A DNA stretch of 6,113 bases from Aquamicrobium sp. (GTDB taxonomy: Bacteria; Pseudomonadota; Alphaproteobacteria; Rhizobiales; Rhizobiaceae), in the NCBI GenBank assembly GCA_014860725.1, contig JACZJD010000637.1, positions 1 through 6,113 on the forward strand, read 5' to 3'. Shown here piece after piece: positions 1 through 5,608 of this stretch (position 1 is the stretch's first letter; each line of letters opens with the position of its first letter). A program made the translations under genes and the position numbers. The notes under the pieces were generated by a model that had not been told where the DNA came from, made no database searches, and saw only the letters and a program-made list of their open reading frames with translations.

Positions 1-1
1 C

Positions 2-1195
2 TGGGAGGCCGTTCGCGGGCTTTTCGCCCTCTCGGGGGACAAGGTGCATATGAGCGCCATGCTGATCGCCTCCCATCCCGCGCCCGTCCGCGAGGCGATC
101 GAGGAGCACCGGCGCGCACTCGACGCAGACCCGGTCGAATATCTCGAAGCCAACAACGCCCGGCTCGGCCGCGCGGCACGCGAGGCGGCCGGCCGCTATC
201 TCGGCGTGCACCCCTCGCATGTCGCGCTCACCGACAGCACGACCATGGGCGTCGGCATCGTCTATGGCGGGCTGCGCCTGCGCGAGGGCGACGAGGTGCT
301 GACCAGCAGCCACGACTACTACGTCACCCATGAATCGCTGCGGCTGGCGGCGCGCAGAACCGGCGCGAGCCTGCGCCGCATCGACCTCTACGACGACATC
401 GAGGCGGTATCGGAGGACGAGATCGTCGGCCGGATCGTGCGGGCGGTCGGACCGCGCACGCGCCTCCTCGCCCTGACCTGGGTGCATTCGAGCACCGGGC
501 TCAAGCTGCCGGCGGCGGCGATTGCCGCGGCGCTGCGCGACGTCAACGCCGGCCGCGACGAGGCGGATCAGGTGCTCTTCGGCCTCGACGGCGTCCACGG
601 CTTCGGCGTCGAGGATGCGGGCTTCGCCGAACTCGGCTGCGACTTCCTGATGGCGGGCTGCCACAAATGGCTGTTCGGGCCGCGCGGCACCGGCATCGTC
701 GCGATCGGCAGCAAGGGCCTCGACGCGGTCGCCCCGACCATACCGAGCTTCACCGACGACGGCGCCTTCGCCGCCTGGATCGAGGGGCGGGACGACGGCG
801 GCGGCGGCAACCATGGCGGCCGCATGAGCCCCGGCGGCTTCAAGCCGTTCGAGCACCTGTGGGCGCTGCCGGCCGCCTTCGAACTGCACGAGCGGATCGG
901 CAGGGGCCGCGTCGCCGCCCGCACCCATGCGCTGGCGACGGCGCTGAAGCGCGCCCTCGCCGAGGTTCCGGGCGTGAGCGTGCGCACGCCCCGCGACGAA
1001 CGGCTTTCGGCCGGCATCGTCTCCTTCGACGTCGGGGGCCGCTCGGCCGCAGACGTCGTCGCCGGGATGCGTGCCCGCCGCATCATCGGCTCCGTCGCGC
1101 CCTATGCGGTGCCGCATGTCAGGCTGACGCCCAGCATCCGCAACAGCGAGGCCGAGATCGCCCGCGCGGCGGATGCGCTGCGCGAGATCGCCTGA
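2..1195 (+). CDS. Class V PLP-dependent aminotransferase family protein (5' partial)
   Basis: The frame is open from the first complete codon at position 2, and the residues before the first possible starts (GTG 44, ATG 50) read smoothly into the conserved part, so the real start lies left of the window. 397 residues are visible. Numbering from the codon at 2, a TDSTTMG stretch at 77-83 fits the PLP-phosphate binding region, LDGVHGFG carries Asp196 (pyridine nitrogen contact) and His199, and GCHKW carries Lys222, the expected Schiff-base lysine, followed by LFGPRGTG. This is the fold-type I, class V arrangement, closest in style to isopenicillin-N-epimerase-like or cysteine-desulfurase-like proteins. 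The substrate cannot be told from sequence: it could be an epimerase, lyase or aminotransferase. Any signal peptide would be in the missing N-terminus. The stop is TGA 1193-1195. The gene is followed 14 bases later by a new promoter, so the next gene need not be cotranscribed. Family call firm, function uncertain. Confidence 0.88.
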   Translation, partial: WEAVRGLFALSGDKVHMSAMLIASHPAPVREAIEEHRRALDADPVEYLEANNARLGRAAREAAGRYLGVHPSHVALTDSTTMGVGIVYGGLRLREGDEVLTSSHDYYVTHESLRLAARRTGASLRRIDLYDDIEAVSEDEIVGRIVRAVGPRTRLLALTWVHSSTGLKLPAAAIAAALRDVNAGRDEADQVLFGLDGVHGFGVEDAGFAELGCDFLMAGCHKWLFGPRGTGIVAIGSKGLDAVAPTIPSFTDDGAFAAWIEGRDDGGGGNHGGRMSPGGFKPFEHLWALPAAFELHERIGRGRVAARTHALATALKRALAEVPGVSVRTPRDERLSAGIVSFDVGGRSAADVVAGMRARRIIGSVAPYAVPHVRLTPSIRNSEAEIARAADALREIA

Positions 1196-1209
1196 ACCGG
1201 CCTGTACGG

Positions 1210-1234
1210 GGAACATTCGGCCTGCGCGGCGGTT
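1210..1234 (+). promoter_or_regulatory. Candidate EcfG/RpoE2-type stress promoter for the 69-aa membrane protein
   Basis: GGAAC at 1210-1214, a 17-base spacer, then GTT at 1232-1234 (GGTT from 1231). This matches the general stress sigma factor consensus of alphaproteobacteria (GGAAC-N16/17-CGTT) except for the base before GTT. The start of transcription would fall around 1242, practically on the ATG at 1243. Confidence 0.6.
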
Positions 1235-1242
1235 CGGCACGC

Positions 1243-1452
1243 ATGACATCGCTCATGCGCTTCCTTCTCATCAACCTCGCCGGCGGCTTCCTGCTCGGCC
1301 TCGGAACCGGATTCGCATATGTGATGCTGCATATGGGCCTCGACCTGCTCTTCACCGAGCCGCTCGCCGCGGCGATGCTGCTGTGGGGCTTCGCGGCCAC
1401 CTTCGCGGTCGGCGCGGTCGGCACCGGCCTGGCGCTGCTTCCCTACGAATGA
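1243..1452 (+). CDS. Small two-helix inner-membrane protein, function unknown
   Basis: Encodes 69 residues dominated by two hydrophobic segments, about residues 6-29 and 41-66, joined by a short loop containing GLDLLFTEP. The ends are short and carry no recognisable domain, so it is predicted to be a small integral inner-membrane protein. Glycine-rich helix faces (AGG, LGLGTG, VGAVGTG) suggest tight helix packing. The start is ATG 1243; ATG 1255 (residue 5, MRFLL) is a real alternative. There is no convincing Shine-Dalgarno sequence before either. A GGAAC-N17-GTT promoter at 1210-1234 would start transcription almost at 1243, so the message may be leaderless or begin translation at 1255. It converges on the small exported-protein gene, with 88 bases between the stops. 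I do not recognise the family. The frame, hydrophobicity and dedicated promoter support a real gene. Confidence 0.75.
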   Translation: MTSLMRFLLINLAGGFLLGLGTGFAYVMLHMGLDLLFTEPLAAAMLLWGFAATFAVGAVGTGLALLPYE

Positions 1453-1480
1453 CCTTGCCCCGGCCGCCTGCGCGCGGCCC

Positions 1481-1515
1481 AAAAAAGTCGAGGCGGGGAA
1501 CAAACCCCGCCTCGA
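1481..1515 (-). terminator. Intrinsic terminator of the small exported-protein gene
   Basis: A perfect 11-bp inverted repeat (1488-1498 with 1505-1515, TCGAGGCGGGG) encloses a 6-base loop. Read on the minus strand, the hairpin is followed after one base by six T (A run at 1481-1486). It begins 25 bases beyond the stop codon of the 1541-1927 gene. On the plus strand no T run follows the stem, so it should act only on the minus-strand transcript. Confidence 0.9.
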
Positions 1516-1540
1516 ACGGCCTTCTCCATGGTCGCGAACA

Positions 1541-1927
1541 TCACATCGTGTCGACCCAGTCGCAGACGCGCTCAATCGAGGCGGTGTGCATGGTGTCGTC
1601 CGGCGTGACGCTGCCGGTCGTCATCTGGTCGTCGGTCTGCGTGGTGCCGGCCGTGTCCACGGTGGCGCAATGCGCGCGCACCTGCGCCTGCTGCTCGTCG
1701 GTCAGGCCCTGCCAGTTGGCGCGGACTTCGTCTTCCGTGCGCAGCGTGCCGGTCGTCGGATCGGCGAAGAAGGCATCGCCGATCGCGCCGTCCCAGCCCA
1801 TCGGCAGGCCGGTCTCCGCGCCCGTGCCCGGCGCCGCGTTGGGCTCGAGCATGTCGTTCTGCGCCACGGCGACCGCGGTGCCGAGTCCGAGCGAAAGCGT
1901 GGTGGCGATGAGAAGCTTGTGAATCAT
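1541..1927 (-). CDS. Small exported protein with two cysteines, function unknown
   Basis: A 128-residue protein with a classic signal peptide: His3/Lys4, a hydrophobic core to about residue 17, and AVAVA ending at 22, so signal peptidase I would probably cut after Ala22 (AVA/QND). The mature part is short (about 106 residues), acidic, and rich in Thr, Asp and Gln. It has a central LPMGWDGAIGDAFF segment, a NWQGLTDEQQAQVRAHC segment, a low-complexity Thr/Asp linker, and a C-terminal ERVCDW. The two cysteines, Cys87 and Cys122, could form a periplasmic disulfide. I do not recognise a named domain. ATG 1927 is chosen because AGGAGG lies 9 bases upstream. Its own GGAAC-N18-GTT promoter (1973-1998) and a strong terminator (1481-1515) make it a single-gene unit. 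It is likely a periplasmic or envelope stress protein, by inference from the promoter only. Confidence 0.85.
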   Translation of the reverse strand: MIHKLLIATTLSLGLGTAVAVAQNDMLEPNAAPGTGAETGLPMGWDGAIGDAFFADPTTGTLRTEDEVRANWQGLTDEQQAQVRAHCATVDTAGTTQTDDQMTTGSVTPDDTMHTASIERVCDWVDTM

Positions 1928-1936
1928 CGGTCATTT

Positions 1937-1942
1937 CCTCCT
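1937..1942 (-). promoter_or_regulatory. Strong ribosome binding site that fixes the start at 1927
   Basis: AGGAGG on the minus strand, 9 bases before ATG 1927. A competing ATG at 1934 in another frame is only 2 bases from the motif, too close for initiation, so 1927 is the start. Confidence 0.85.
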
Positions 1943-1972
1943 GAGGGTTAGACTGACAGGTGACGGCGCCCT

Positions 1973-1998
1973 AACCGCGCCTCGGCGAAAAATGTTCC
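1973..1998 (-). promoter_or_regulatory. Candidate EcfG/RpoE2-type stress promoter for the exported protein
   Basis: On the minus strand GGAAC (1998-1994) is followed after 18 bases by GTT (1975-1973), with G just before it (GGTT after an N17 spacer). The predicted transcript starts near 1965, leaving a leader of about 37 bases that contains the AGGAGG site. Spacing, orientation and leader length all fit the alphaproteobacterial general stress promoter. Confidence 0.7.
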
Positions 1999-2054
1999 GC
2001 CCGTTCCGCGCCGGCGCCGGTTTTCTTCCCGGGAAGGCCGAATTTGCGGAACGG
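1988..2054 (-). terminator. Possible terminator of the SDR gene, overlapping the next promoter
   Basis: Downstream of the SDR stop, GTTCCGC on the minus strand (2052-2046) can pair with GCGGAAC at 2000-1994, followed at once by ATTTTT (1993-1988). A second copy of the arm (2009-2001) gives a 9-bp alternative pairing with 2054-2046. The long loop holds two perfect palindromes, CTTCCCGGGAAG (2025-2036) and CCGGCGCCGG (2011-2020), which could fold on their own. The T run is good but the loop is long, so this is weaker than the terminator at 1481-1515. Confidence 0.4.
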
Positions 2055-2068
2055 GAAGGCGCACGTCC

Positions 2069-3049
2069 TCAATAGCCGCCGATGATCGGCAGGATCTCGC
2101 CGGTGATGTAGCTGGAGCACTGCGGCGAGGCGAAGAACACGTAGGCCGGCGCGATCTCCTCCGGCTGGGCCGGACGCTTCATCGGCGTCTTGGCGCCAAA
2201 CTGCGCCACCTGCTCCGGCGGCCGCTCGGAGGGGTTGAGCGGCGTCCATACCGGGCCGGGCGCGACGGCGTTGACCCGGATGCCCTTCGCGACGAGGTTG
2301 CCGGCGAGCGCGCGGGTGAAGGCGTGGATGCCGCCCTTGGTCATCGAATAGTCGAGCAGCTCCTTGCTGCCGTCGATGCCGGTGATCGAGCCGGTGTTGA
2401 TGATCGCCGCGCCGTGCCTCATGTGCTTCACCGCCTCGCGCGCCATGAAGAAATAGCCGTAGAGGTTGGTCTTGAGCGTGGTGTCGAAATGCTCGGTCGT
2501 CAGCTCGTCGAGCCCGGCGGCGTGGTACTGGAAGGCGGCGTTGTTGACGAGGATGTCGAGCGCGCCGAATTCCCCGATCACCGCCGCCACCGCCTCGCGG
2601 CAATAGTCCTCGCTCGTCACGTCGCCGGGCAGGAGCAGGCAGCGCCTGCCCTCGTCGGCCACGGCGAGCCGCGTCTCCTCCGCGTCCTCGTGCTCGCTCA
2701 GATAGGCGACGGCGACATCCGCCCCCTCGCGGGCGAAGAGCACGGCCACGGCGCGGCCGATGCCGGAATCGCCGCCCGTGACCAGGGCCACCTTGCCTTC
2801 GAGCTTGCCGGAGCCGCGCCAGAACGGCGCATCGTACATCGGCGCCGGCTCCAGCGCGGTCTCGTCGCCGGGCTTGGCCTGATGCTGGGCCGGGAACGGC
2901 GGCACGGGATAAAGCCGCGCGCCGGCCTGCATCGCGCCGGGCTCCTTCTCCTCGCCGCGCTCGGCGTCGGCGCGGTTGACCTGCGACTGGATGCGGTGCT
3001 GCCTCGCCACGGCATCCGCGGCCGTGTCGTCTCGGTTGTTGTCGTCCAT
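2069..3049 (-). CDS. Short-chain dehydrogenase/reductase, general stress protein 39 (YdaD/YghA) type
   Basis: A 326-residue NAD(P)-dependent oxidoreductase of the classical SDR fold. TGGDSGIG at 91-98 is the nucleotide-binding TGxxxGxG motif, NNAA at 169-172 is the structural NNAG-type motif, and Ser221, Tyr234 and Lys238 (YSMTK) form the catalytic set. APGPVWTPL at 263-271 and the terminal ITGEILPIIGG are typical of the GSP39/YghA branch, whose Bacillus member YdaD is a general stress protein. The substrate is unknown. The family is usually near 285-300 residues; here about 40 polar, charged residues precede the usual PVPPFPAQHQAKPG segment. ATG 3049 is chosen because GGAG lies 9 bases upstream and the promoter at 3085-3110 fits it; internal Met40 and Met71 are less likely. 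It is divergent from otsB. The protein is predicted cytoplasmic, with no signal peptide or membrane segment. Confidence 0.93.
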   Translation of the reverse strand: MDDNNRDDTAADAVARQHRIQSQVNRADAERGEEKEPGAMQAGARLYPVPPFPAQHQAKPGDETALEPAPMYDAPFWRGSGKLEGKVALVTGGDSGIGRAVAVLFAREGADVAVAYLSEHEDAEETRLAVADEGRRCLLLPGDVTSEDYCREAVAAVIGEFGALDILVNNAAFQYHAAGLDELTTEHFDTTLKTNLYGYFFMAREAVKHMRHGAAIINTGSITGIDGSKELLDYSMTKGGIHAFTRALAGNLVAKGIRVNAVAPGPVWTPLNPSERPPEQVAQFGAKTPMKRPAQPEEIAPAYVFFASPQCSSYITGEILPIIGGY

Positions 3050-3078
3050 TGGATCGGGCTCCGCAGTGTGGATCGGGC
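3050..3078. repeat. Direct repeat TGGATCGGGC in the SDR leader
   Basis: TGGATCGGGC occurs at 3050-3059 and again at 3069-3078, 19 bases apart from start to start. One copy abuts the SDR start codon and the other lies at the predicted transcription start. It could be a paired operator site or a chance repeat. Confidence 0.45.
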
Positions 3079-3084
3079 CCGCAC

Positions 3085-3110
3085 AACCGCCGGAGGCGGG
3101 GCATTGTTCC
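3085..3110 (-). promoter_or_regulatory. Candidate EcfG/RpoE2-type stress promoter for the SDR gene
   Basis: Minus-strand GGAAC (3110-3106), 18 bases, GTT (3087-3085) with G before it, the same spacing and GGTT box as the promoter at 1973-1998. Transcription would start near 3077, giving a leader of about 28 bases with GGAG near its end. Confidence 0.7.
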
Positions 3111-3136
3111 CGCCTTTCGCGCGGTGATGCGGGAAC
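3106..3136. repeat. Inverted repeat formed by two back-to-back -35 elements
   Basis: GTTCCCGC at 3106-3113 and GCGGGAAC at 3129-3136 are perfect 8-base inverted copies, 15 bases apart. Each contains a GGAAC element, one for the SDR (minus) and one for otsB (plus), so the symmetry is explained by divergent promoters placed back to back. A regulator binding the same site cannot be excluded. Confidence 0.75.
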
Positions 3137-3156
3137 ACAAGGACGGCGACGGCATT
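3132..3156 (+). promoter_or_regulatory. Candidate, imperfect EcfG/RpoE2-type promoter for otsB
   Basis: GGAAC at 3132-3136 followed after 16 bases by CATT (3153-3156), one base off CGTT; it also fits the looser GGAAC-N18-TT form. The predicted start near 3164 would leave a leader of only about 13 bases and clip the GGGGAG site at 3160-3165, so this is weaker than the others. Confidence 0.45.
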
Positions 3157-3176
3157 GACGGGGAGACAGCCGGAGC

Positions 3177-3926
3177 ATGCCCTTGCCAGCCCCCGATTTT
3201 CCCGCCGACCATCTTCCGCCCTCCCGGACCGCGTTCTTCCTCGATTTCGACGGTACGCTCGCACAGATCGTCGCCGACCCCGACCGCGCCGCGGTCGGCG
3301 CGGAAACGCTTGCCGTCCTGCGCCGGCTGGAAGAGGTCGCCGGGGGCGCGGTCGCGGTCGTCTCGGGACGCAGCATCGCCCAGCTCGACCGCATGCTGCA
3401 TCCGCTGCGCCTGCCGGCGGCAGGCGTGCACGGGCTGGAGCGGCGCGACGCCGCGGGCACCCTCCTGCAGACGCCGGTCGATGCCGACGCCCAGCAGCGG
3501 CTTGCCGCGGCGGTCAGCGCCTTCGTCGAAGGCCGGCCGGGCCTCCTCGCCGAGGTGAAGCCGGGGTCGGTGGCGCTGCACTACCGCAAGCGGCCGGAAC
3601 TGGAGGCCGACAGCCTCGCCTTCGCCATCGACCTTGCGCGCGGCGACGGCCGCATCCGGCTCGTCGAGGGCAAGAAGGTCATCGAGATGAAGCTCGCCGC
3701 CCGGACCAAGGGCGACGCCATCGCCGATTTCATGGCGGAAGCGCCGTTTTCCGGCCGCCTGCCGTTCTTCGCCGGCGACGACGTCACCGACGAAGCCGGC
3801 TTCGCCCTCGTCAACGGCATGGGCGGCGTGTCGCTGAAGGTGGGGCCGGGCGAGACCCATGCCCGCTACCGTGTCGCCGACACCGCCGCATTCGCCGCCT
3901 GCCTGGCAAGGCTGGCCGCGGGCTGA
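3177..3926 (+). CDS. otsB: Trehalose-6-phosphate phosphatase
   Basis: A 249-residue HAD-superfamily phosphatase that hydrolyses trehalose-6-phosphate to trehalose and phosphate, the second step of the OtsA-OtsB pathway, in the cytoplasm. All HAD motifs are present: DFDGT with nucleophile Asp23 and general acid/base Asp25; VVSGRS with Ser63; Lys178 in RTKGDAI; and GDDVTDE at 200-206 with the Mg2+-binding aspartates. The GKKVIEMK segment before Lys178 and the HYRKR region of the cap domain are typical of trehalose phosphatases rather than sucrose phosphatases. Length is normal for bacterial OtsB. The start is ATG 3177, with GGGGAG at 3160-3165 about 11 bases upstream; no other start lies before the DFDGT motif. 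otsA follows 225 bases downstream in the same direction. No terminator is visible between them, so readthrough into otsA is possible. Confidence 0.96.
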   Translation: MPLPAPDFPADHLPPSRTAFFLDFDGTLAQIVADPDRAAVGAETLAVLRRLEEVAGGAVAVVSGRSIAQLDRMLHPLRLPAAGVHGLERRDAAGTLLQTPVDADAQQRLAAAVSAFVEGRPGLLAEVKPGSVALHYRKRPELEADSLAFAIDLARGDGRIRLVEGKKVIEMKLAARTKGDAIADFMAEAPFSGRLPFFAGDDVTDEAGFALVNGMGGVSLKVGPGETHARYRVADTAAFAACLARLAAG

Positions 3927-3960
3927 GCGGCATGGTCCGCAAGCGAAACCCCTCACCGGG

Positions 3961-3985
3961 GGAACCAATGCGCCGCTGGCGTGTT
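3961..3985 (+). promoter_or_regulatory. Candidate EcfG/RpoE2-type stress promoter for otsA
   Basis: GGAAC at 3961-3965, 17 bases, GTT at 3983-3985 (TGTT after N16), starting 34 bases after the otsB stop. Transcription would start near 3993, leaving an unusually long leader of about 160 bases before the otsA ATG. It would give otsA expression independent of otsB. Confidence 0.6.
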
Positions 3986-4151
3986 GTCCTCCGTTGAGGA
4001 GAAGGAAAGAAGATCAAGAAGCCTTCGGTCCGATGAAGCCGCCCCCGACAAAAGCACCTCCCTCCCCCGCAGGCGAGAACCCTTCCGGGGACGACCCGGC
4101 CGAGCCCGAACCTTGCCCGCAGGGCGGCTCGTCCCGGCGAGGGGCTGTGGC

Positions 4152-5588
4152 ATGAGCCGGCTGGTCATCGTCTCCAACCGGGTCGCCGACCTGCGCGCGG
4201 CGACGCAGACGGGCGGCCTCGCCGTCGGGCTGGCCGATGCCGTCAAGAAACGGGGCGGCGTCTGGTTCGGCTGGAACGGCGAGCGGGAGGGCGAGACCGG
4301 CGGCGACCTCCAGGTCGAGACCATCGGCAAGGTCGAGCGGGTGGCGGCACCCCTGTCGCCGGAGGACGTGTCCGACTACTATTTCGGCTACGCCAACAGC
4401 GTCTTGTGGCCGCTCTTCCATTACAGGCTCGATCTGGTCGACTACAGGCCGTCCTTCTTCGCCAGCTACAGCCGGGTGAACGAGACCTTCGCCCGCCAGC
4501 TCCTGCCCTTCCTCGAGCCCGACGATCTCGTCTGGGTGCACGACTACCACCTGATCCCGCTCGCCAGCCATCTGCGCCGGCTGGGCTGCCGCCAGAGGAT
4601 CGGCTTCTTCCTGCACATCCCGTTCCCGCCGCCCGACCTCCTCAACGCCGCGCCCAACCATGCGGAGCTGGTCGATGCGCTGCTCGACTACGACGTGGTC
4701 GGCTTCCAGACCCATGCCGATGCCGGCAACCTCAAGCACTATCTCGGCGAGCACGTCTCGGCGGTGCAGGTGGCGCCGAACCGCTTCCGCCTCGGCGAGC
4801 GCTCGGTGCTGATCGACCGGTTCCCCATCGGCATCGACGCGGCGAGCGTCGCCAAGATGGCGAGCGAGGCGGACGACGAGGTGCAGATCGACCTGATGCG
4901 CCGGCGGGTGCTCGGCCGCCGCCAGATCATCGGCGTCGACCGGCTCGACTATTCCAAGGGGCTGCCGGAGCGCCTGAAGGCGTTCGGCCAGCTTCTGGCG
5001 CAGCATCCGGAGCTGGAGAAGTCCGTCACTTTCCTGCAGATCGCGCCGCCGACCCGCGAGGAGGTCGACGCCTATGCCGACATCCGGGTGGAGCTGGAGA
5101 CGCTGGCGGGTTCGATCAACGGCCGCTTCGCCGACTTCAACTGGACGCCGATCCGCTACATCCACCGCTCGGTGTCGCGGCGCAAGCTCGCGCCGCTGTT
5201 CCGCGGCAGCCAGGTCGGCTTCGTCACGCCGCTGCGCGACGGCATGAACCTCGTCGCCAAGGAGTATGTCGCCGCCCAGGACCCGGAGGACCCCGGCGTG
5301 CTGGTGCTGTCGAAGTTCGCCGGCGCGGCGGAGGAGATGCGCCAGGCGCTGATCGTCAACCCCTACGACATCGACGACATGGCGCGCCGGCTCCACCGGG
5401 CGCTGACCATGCCGCTGAAGGAGCGGCGGCGCCGGCACGAAGCGCTGCTCGACCACGTGACCCGGCACGACGCGACGGCGTGGCTCGACGCCTTCCTCGC
5501 CGCGCTCAAGCCGCCCGCCGAAACCGGCGGGAAGCGCAATCCTCCCGTGGCGGAAGCGAGGGAGGCGAGCCATGACCCCATCGGCTGA
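4152..5588 (+). CDS. otsA: Trehalose-6-phosphate synthase (GT20 family)
   Basis: A 478-residue retaining glycosyltransferase that joins glucose from UDP-glucose (or another NDP-glucose) to glucose-6-phosphate, making trehalose-6-phosphate for OtsB. Family residues are in place: Arg10 in VIVSNRV, the TGGLAVG loop at 20-26, LWPLFHY, Asp131 in VHDYHL, His155 in HIPFP, Arg264 and Lys269 in DRLDYSKG, and Asp363 and Glu371 in [10 protein letters not shown]. These sit within one or two positions of the equivalents in E. coli OtsA (474 residues). The start is ATG 4152: GAGGGG lies 7 bases upstream, and [10 protein letters not shown] is the normal N-terminus. The frame stays open upstream to 3981, but that part is arginine-rich and unlike the family. 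The last 20 or so residues (from KPPAETGG) form a disordered tail. It has its own stress promoter at 3961-3985 and no visible terminator before the CBS gene. Confidence 0.97.
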   Translation: MSRLVIVSNRVADLRAATQTGGLAVGLADAVKKRGGVWFGWNGEREGETGGDLQVETIGKVERVAAPLSPEDVSDYYFGYANSVLWPLFHYRLDLVDYRPSFFASYSRVNETFARQLLPFLEPDDLVWVHDYHLIPLASHLRRLGCRQRIGFFLHIPFPPPDLLNAAPNHAELVDALLDYDVVGFQTHADAGNLKHYLGEHVSAVQVAPNRFRLGERSVLIDRFPIGIDAASVAKMASEADDEVQIDLMRRRVLGRRQIIGVDRLDYSKGLPERLKAFGQLLAQHPELEKSVTFLQIAPPTREEVDAYADIRVELETLAGSINGRFADFNWTPIRYIHRSVSRRKLAPLFRGSQVGFVTPLRDGMNLVAKEYVAAQDPEDPGVLVLSKFAGAAEEMRQALIVNPYDIDDMARRLHRALTMPLKERRRRHEALLDHVTRHDATAWLDAFLAALKPPAETGGKRNPPVAEAREASHDPIG

Positions 5589-5608
5589 CGCAGCCCCGGA
5601 GACTCTCA

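Noticed and set aside
44..52. GTG 44 or ATG 50 as the true start of the aminotransferase
   Set aside because: The frame stays open to the window edge with plausible protein sequence (WEAVRGLFALSGDK), and no ribosome site precedes 44 or 50.
667..1242. Upstream extension of the 69-aa membrane protein frame into the aminotransferase gene
   Set aside because: It overlaps the aminotransferase out of frame and is arginine-rich. The hydrophobic protein and the promoter place the start at 1243 or 1255.
1462..1479. GGCCGC/GCGGCC hairpin as a terminator for the plus-strand membrane protein
   Set aside because: It has only a 6-bp stem and is followed by an A run, not a T run, on the plus strand.
2048..2052. 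Plus-strand GGAAC as another stress promoter
   Set aside because: No GTT or TT-type box lies at the right distance, and there is no plus-strand gene nearby. It is an arm of the inverted repeat after the SDR gene.
1971..3968. 665-codon minus-strand frame across the SDR gene and otsB
   Set aside because: It is antisense to otsB and out of frame with the SDR. The Arg/Gly/Ala-rich translation has no domain.
3987..4000. TCCTC-CGTT-GAGGA hairpin as the otsB terminator
   Set aside because: It has only a 5-bp stem with no T run after it, and it overlaps the predicted otsA transcription start.
3981..4151. GTG 3981 as the otsA start, adding 57 residues
   Set aside because: The added part is arginine-rich and unlike OtsA. 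The predicted transcript begins after 3981, and ATG 4152 has a good ribosome site and the normal family N-terminus.
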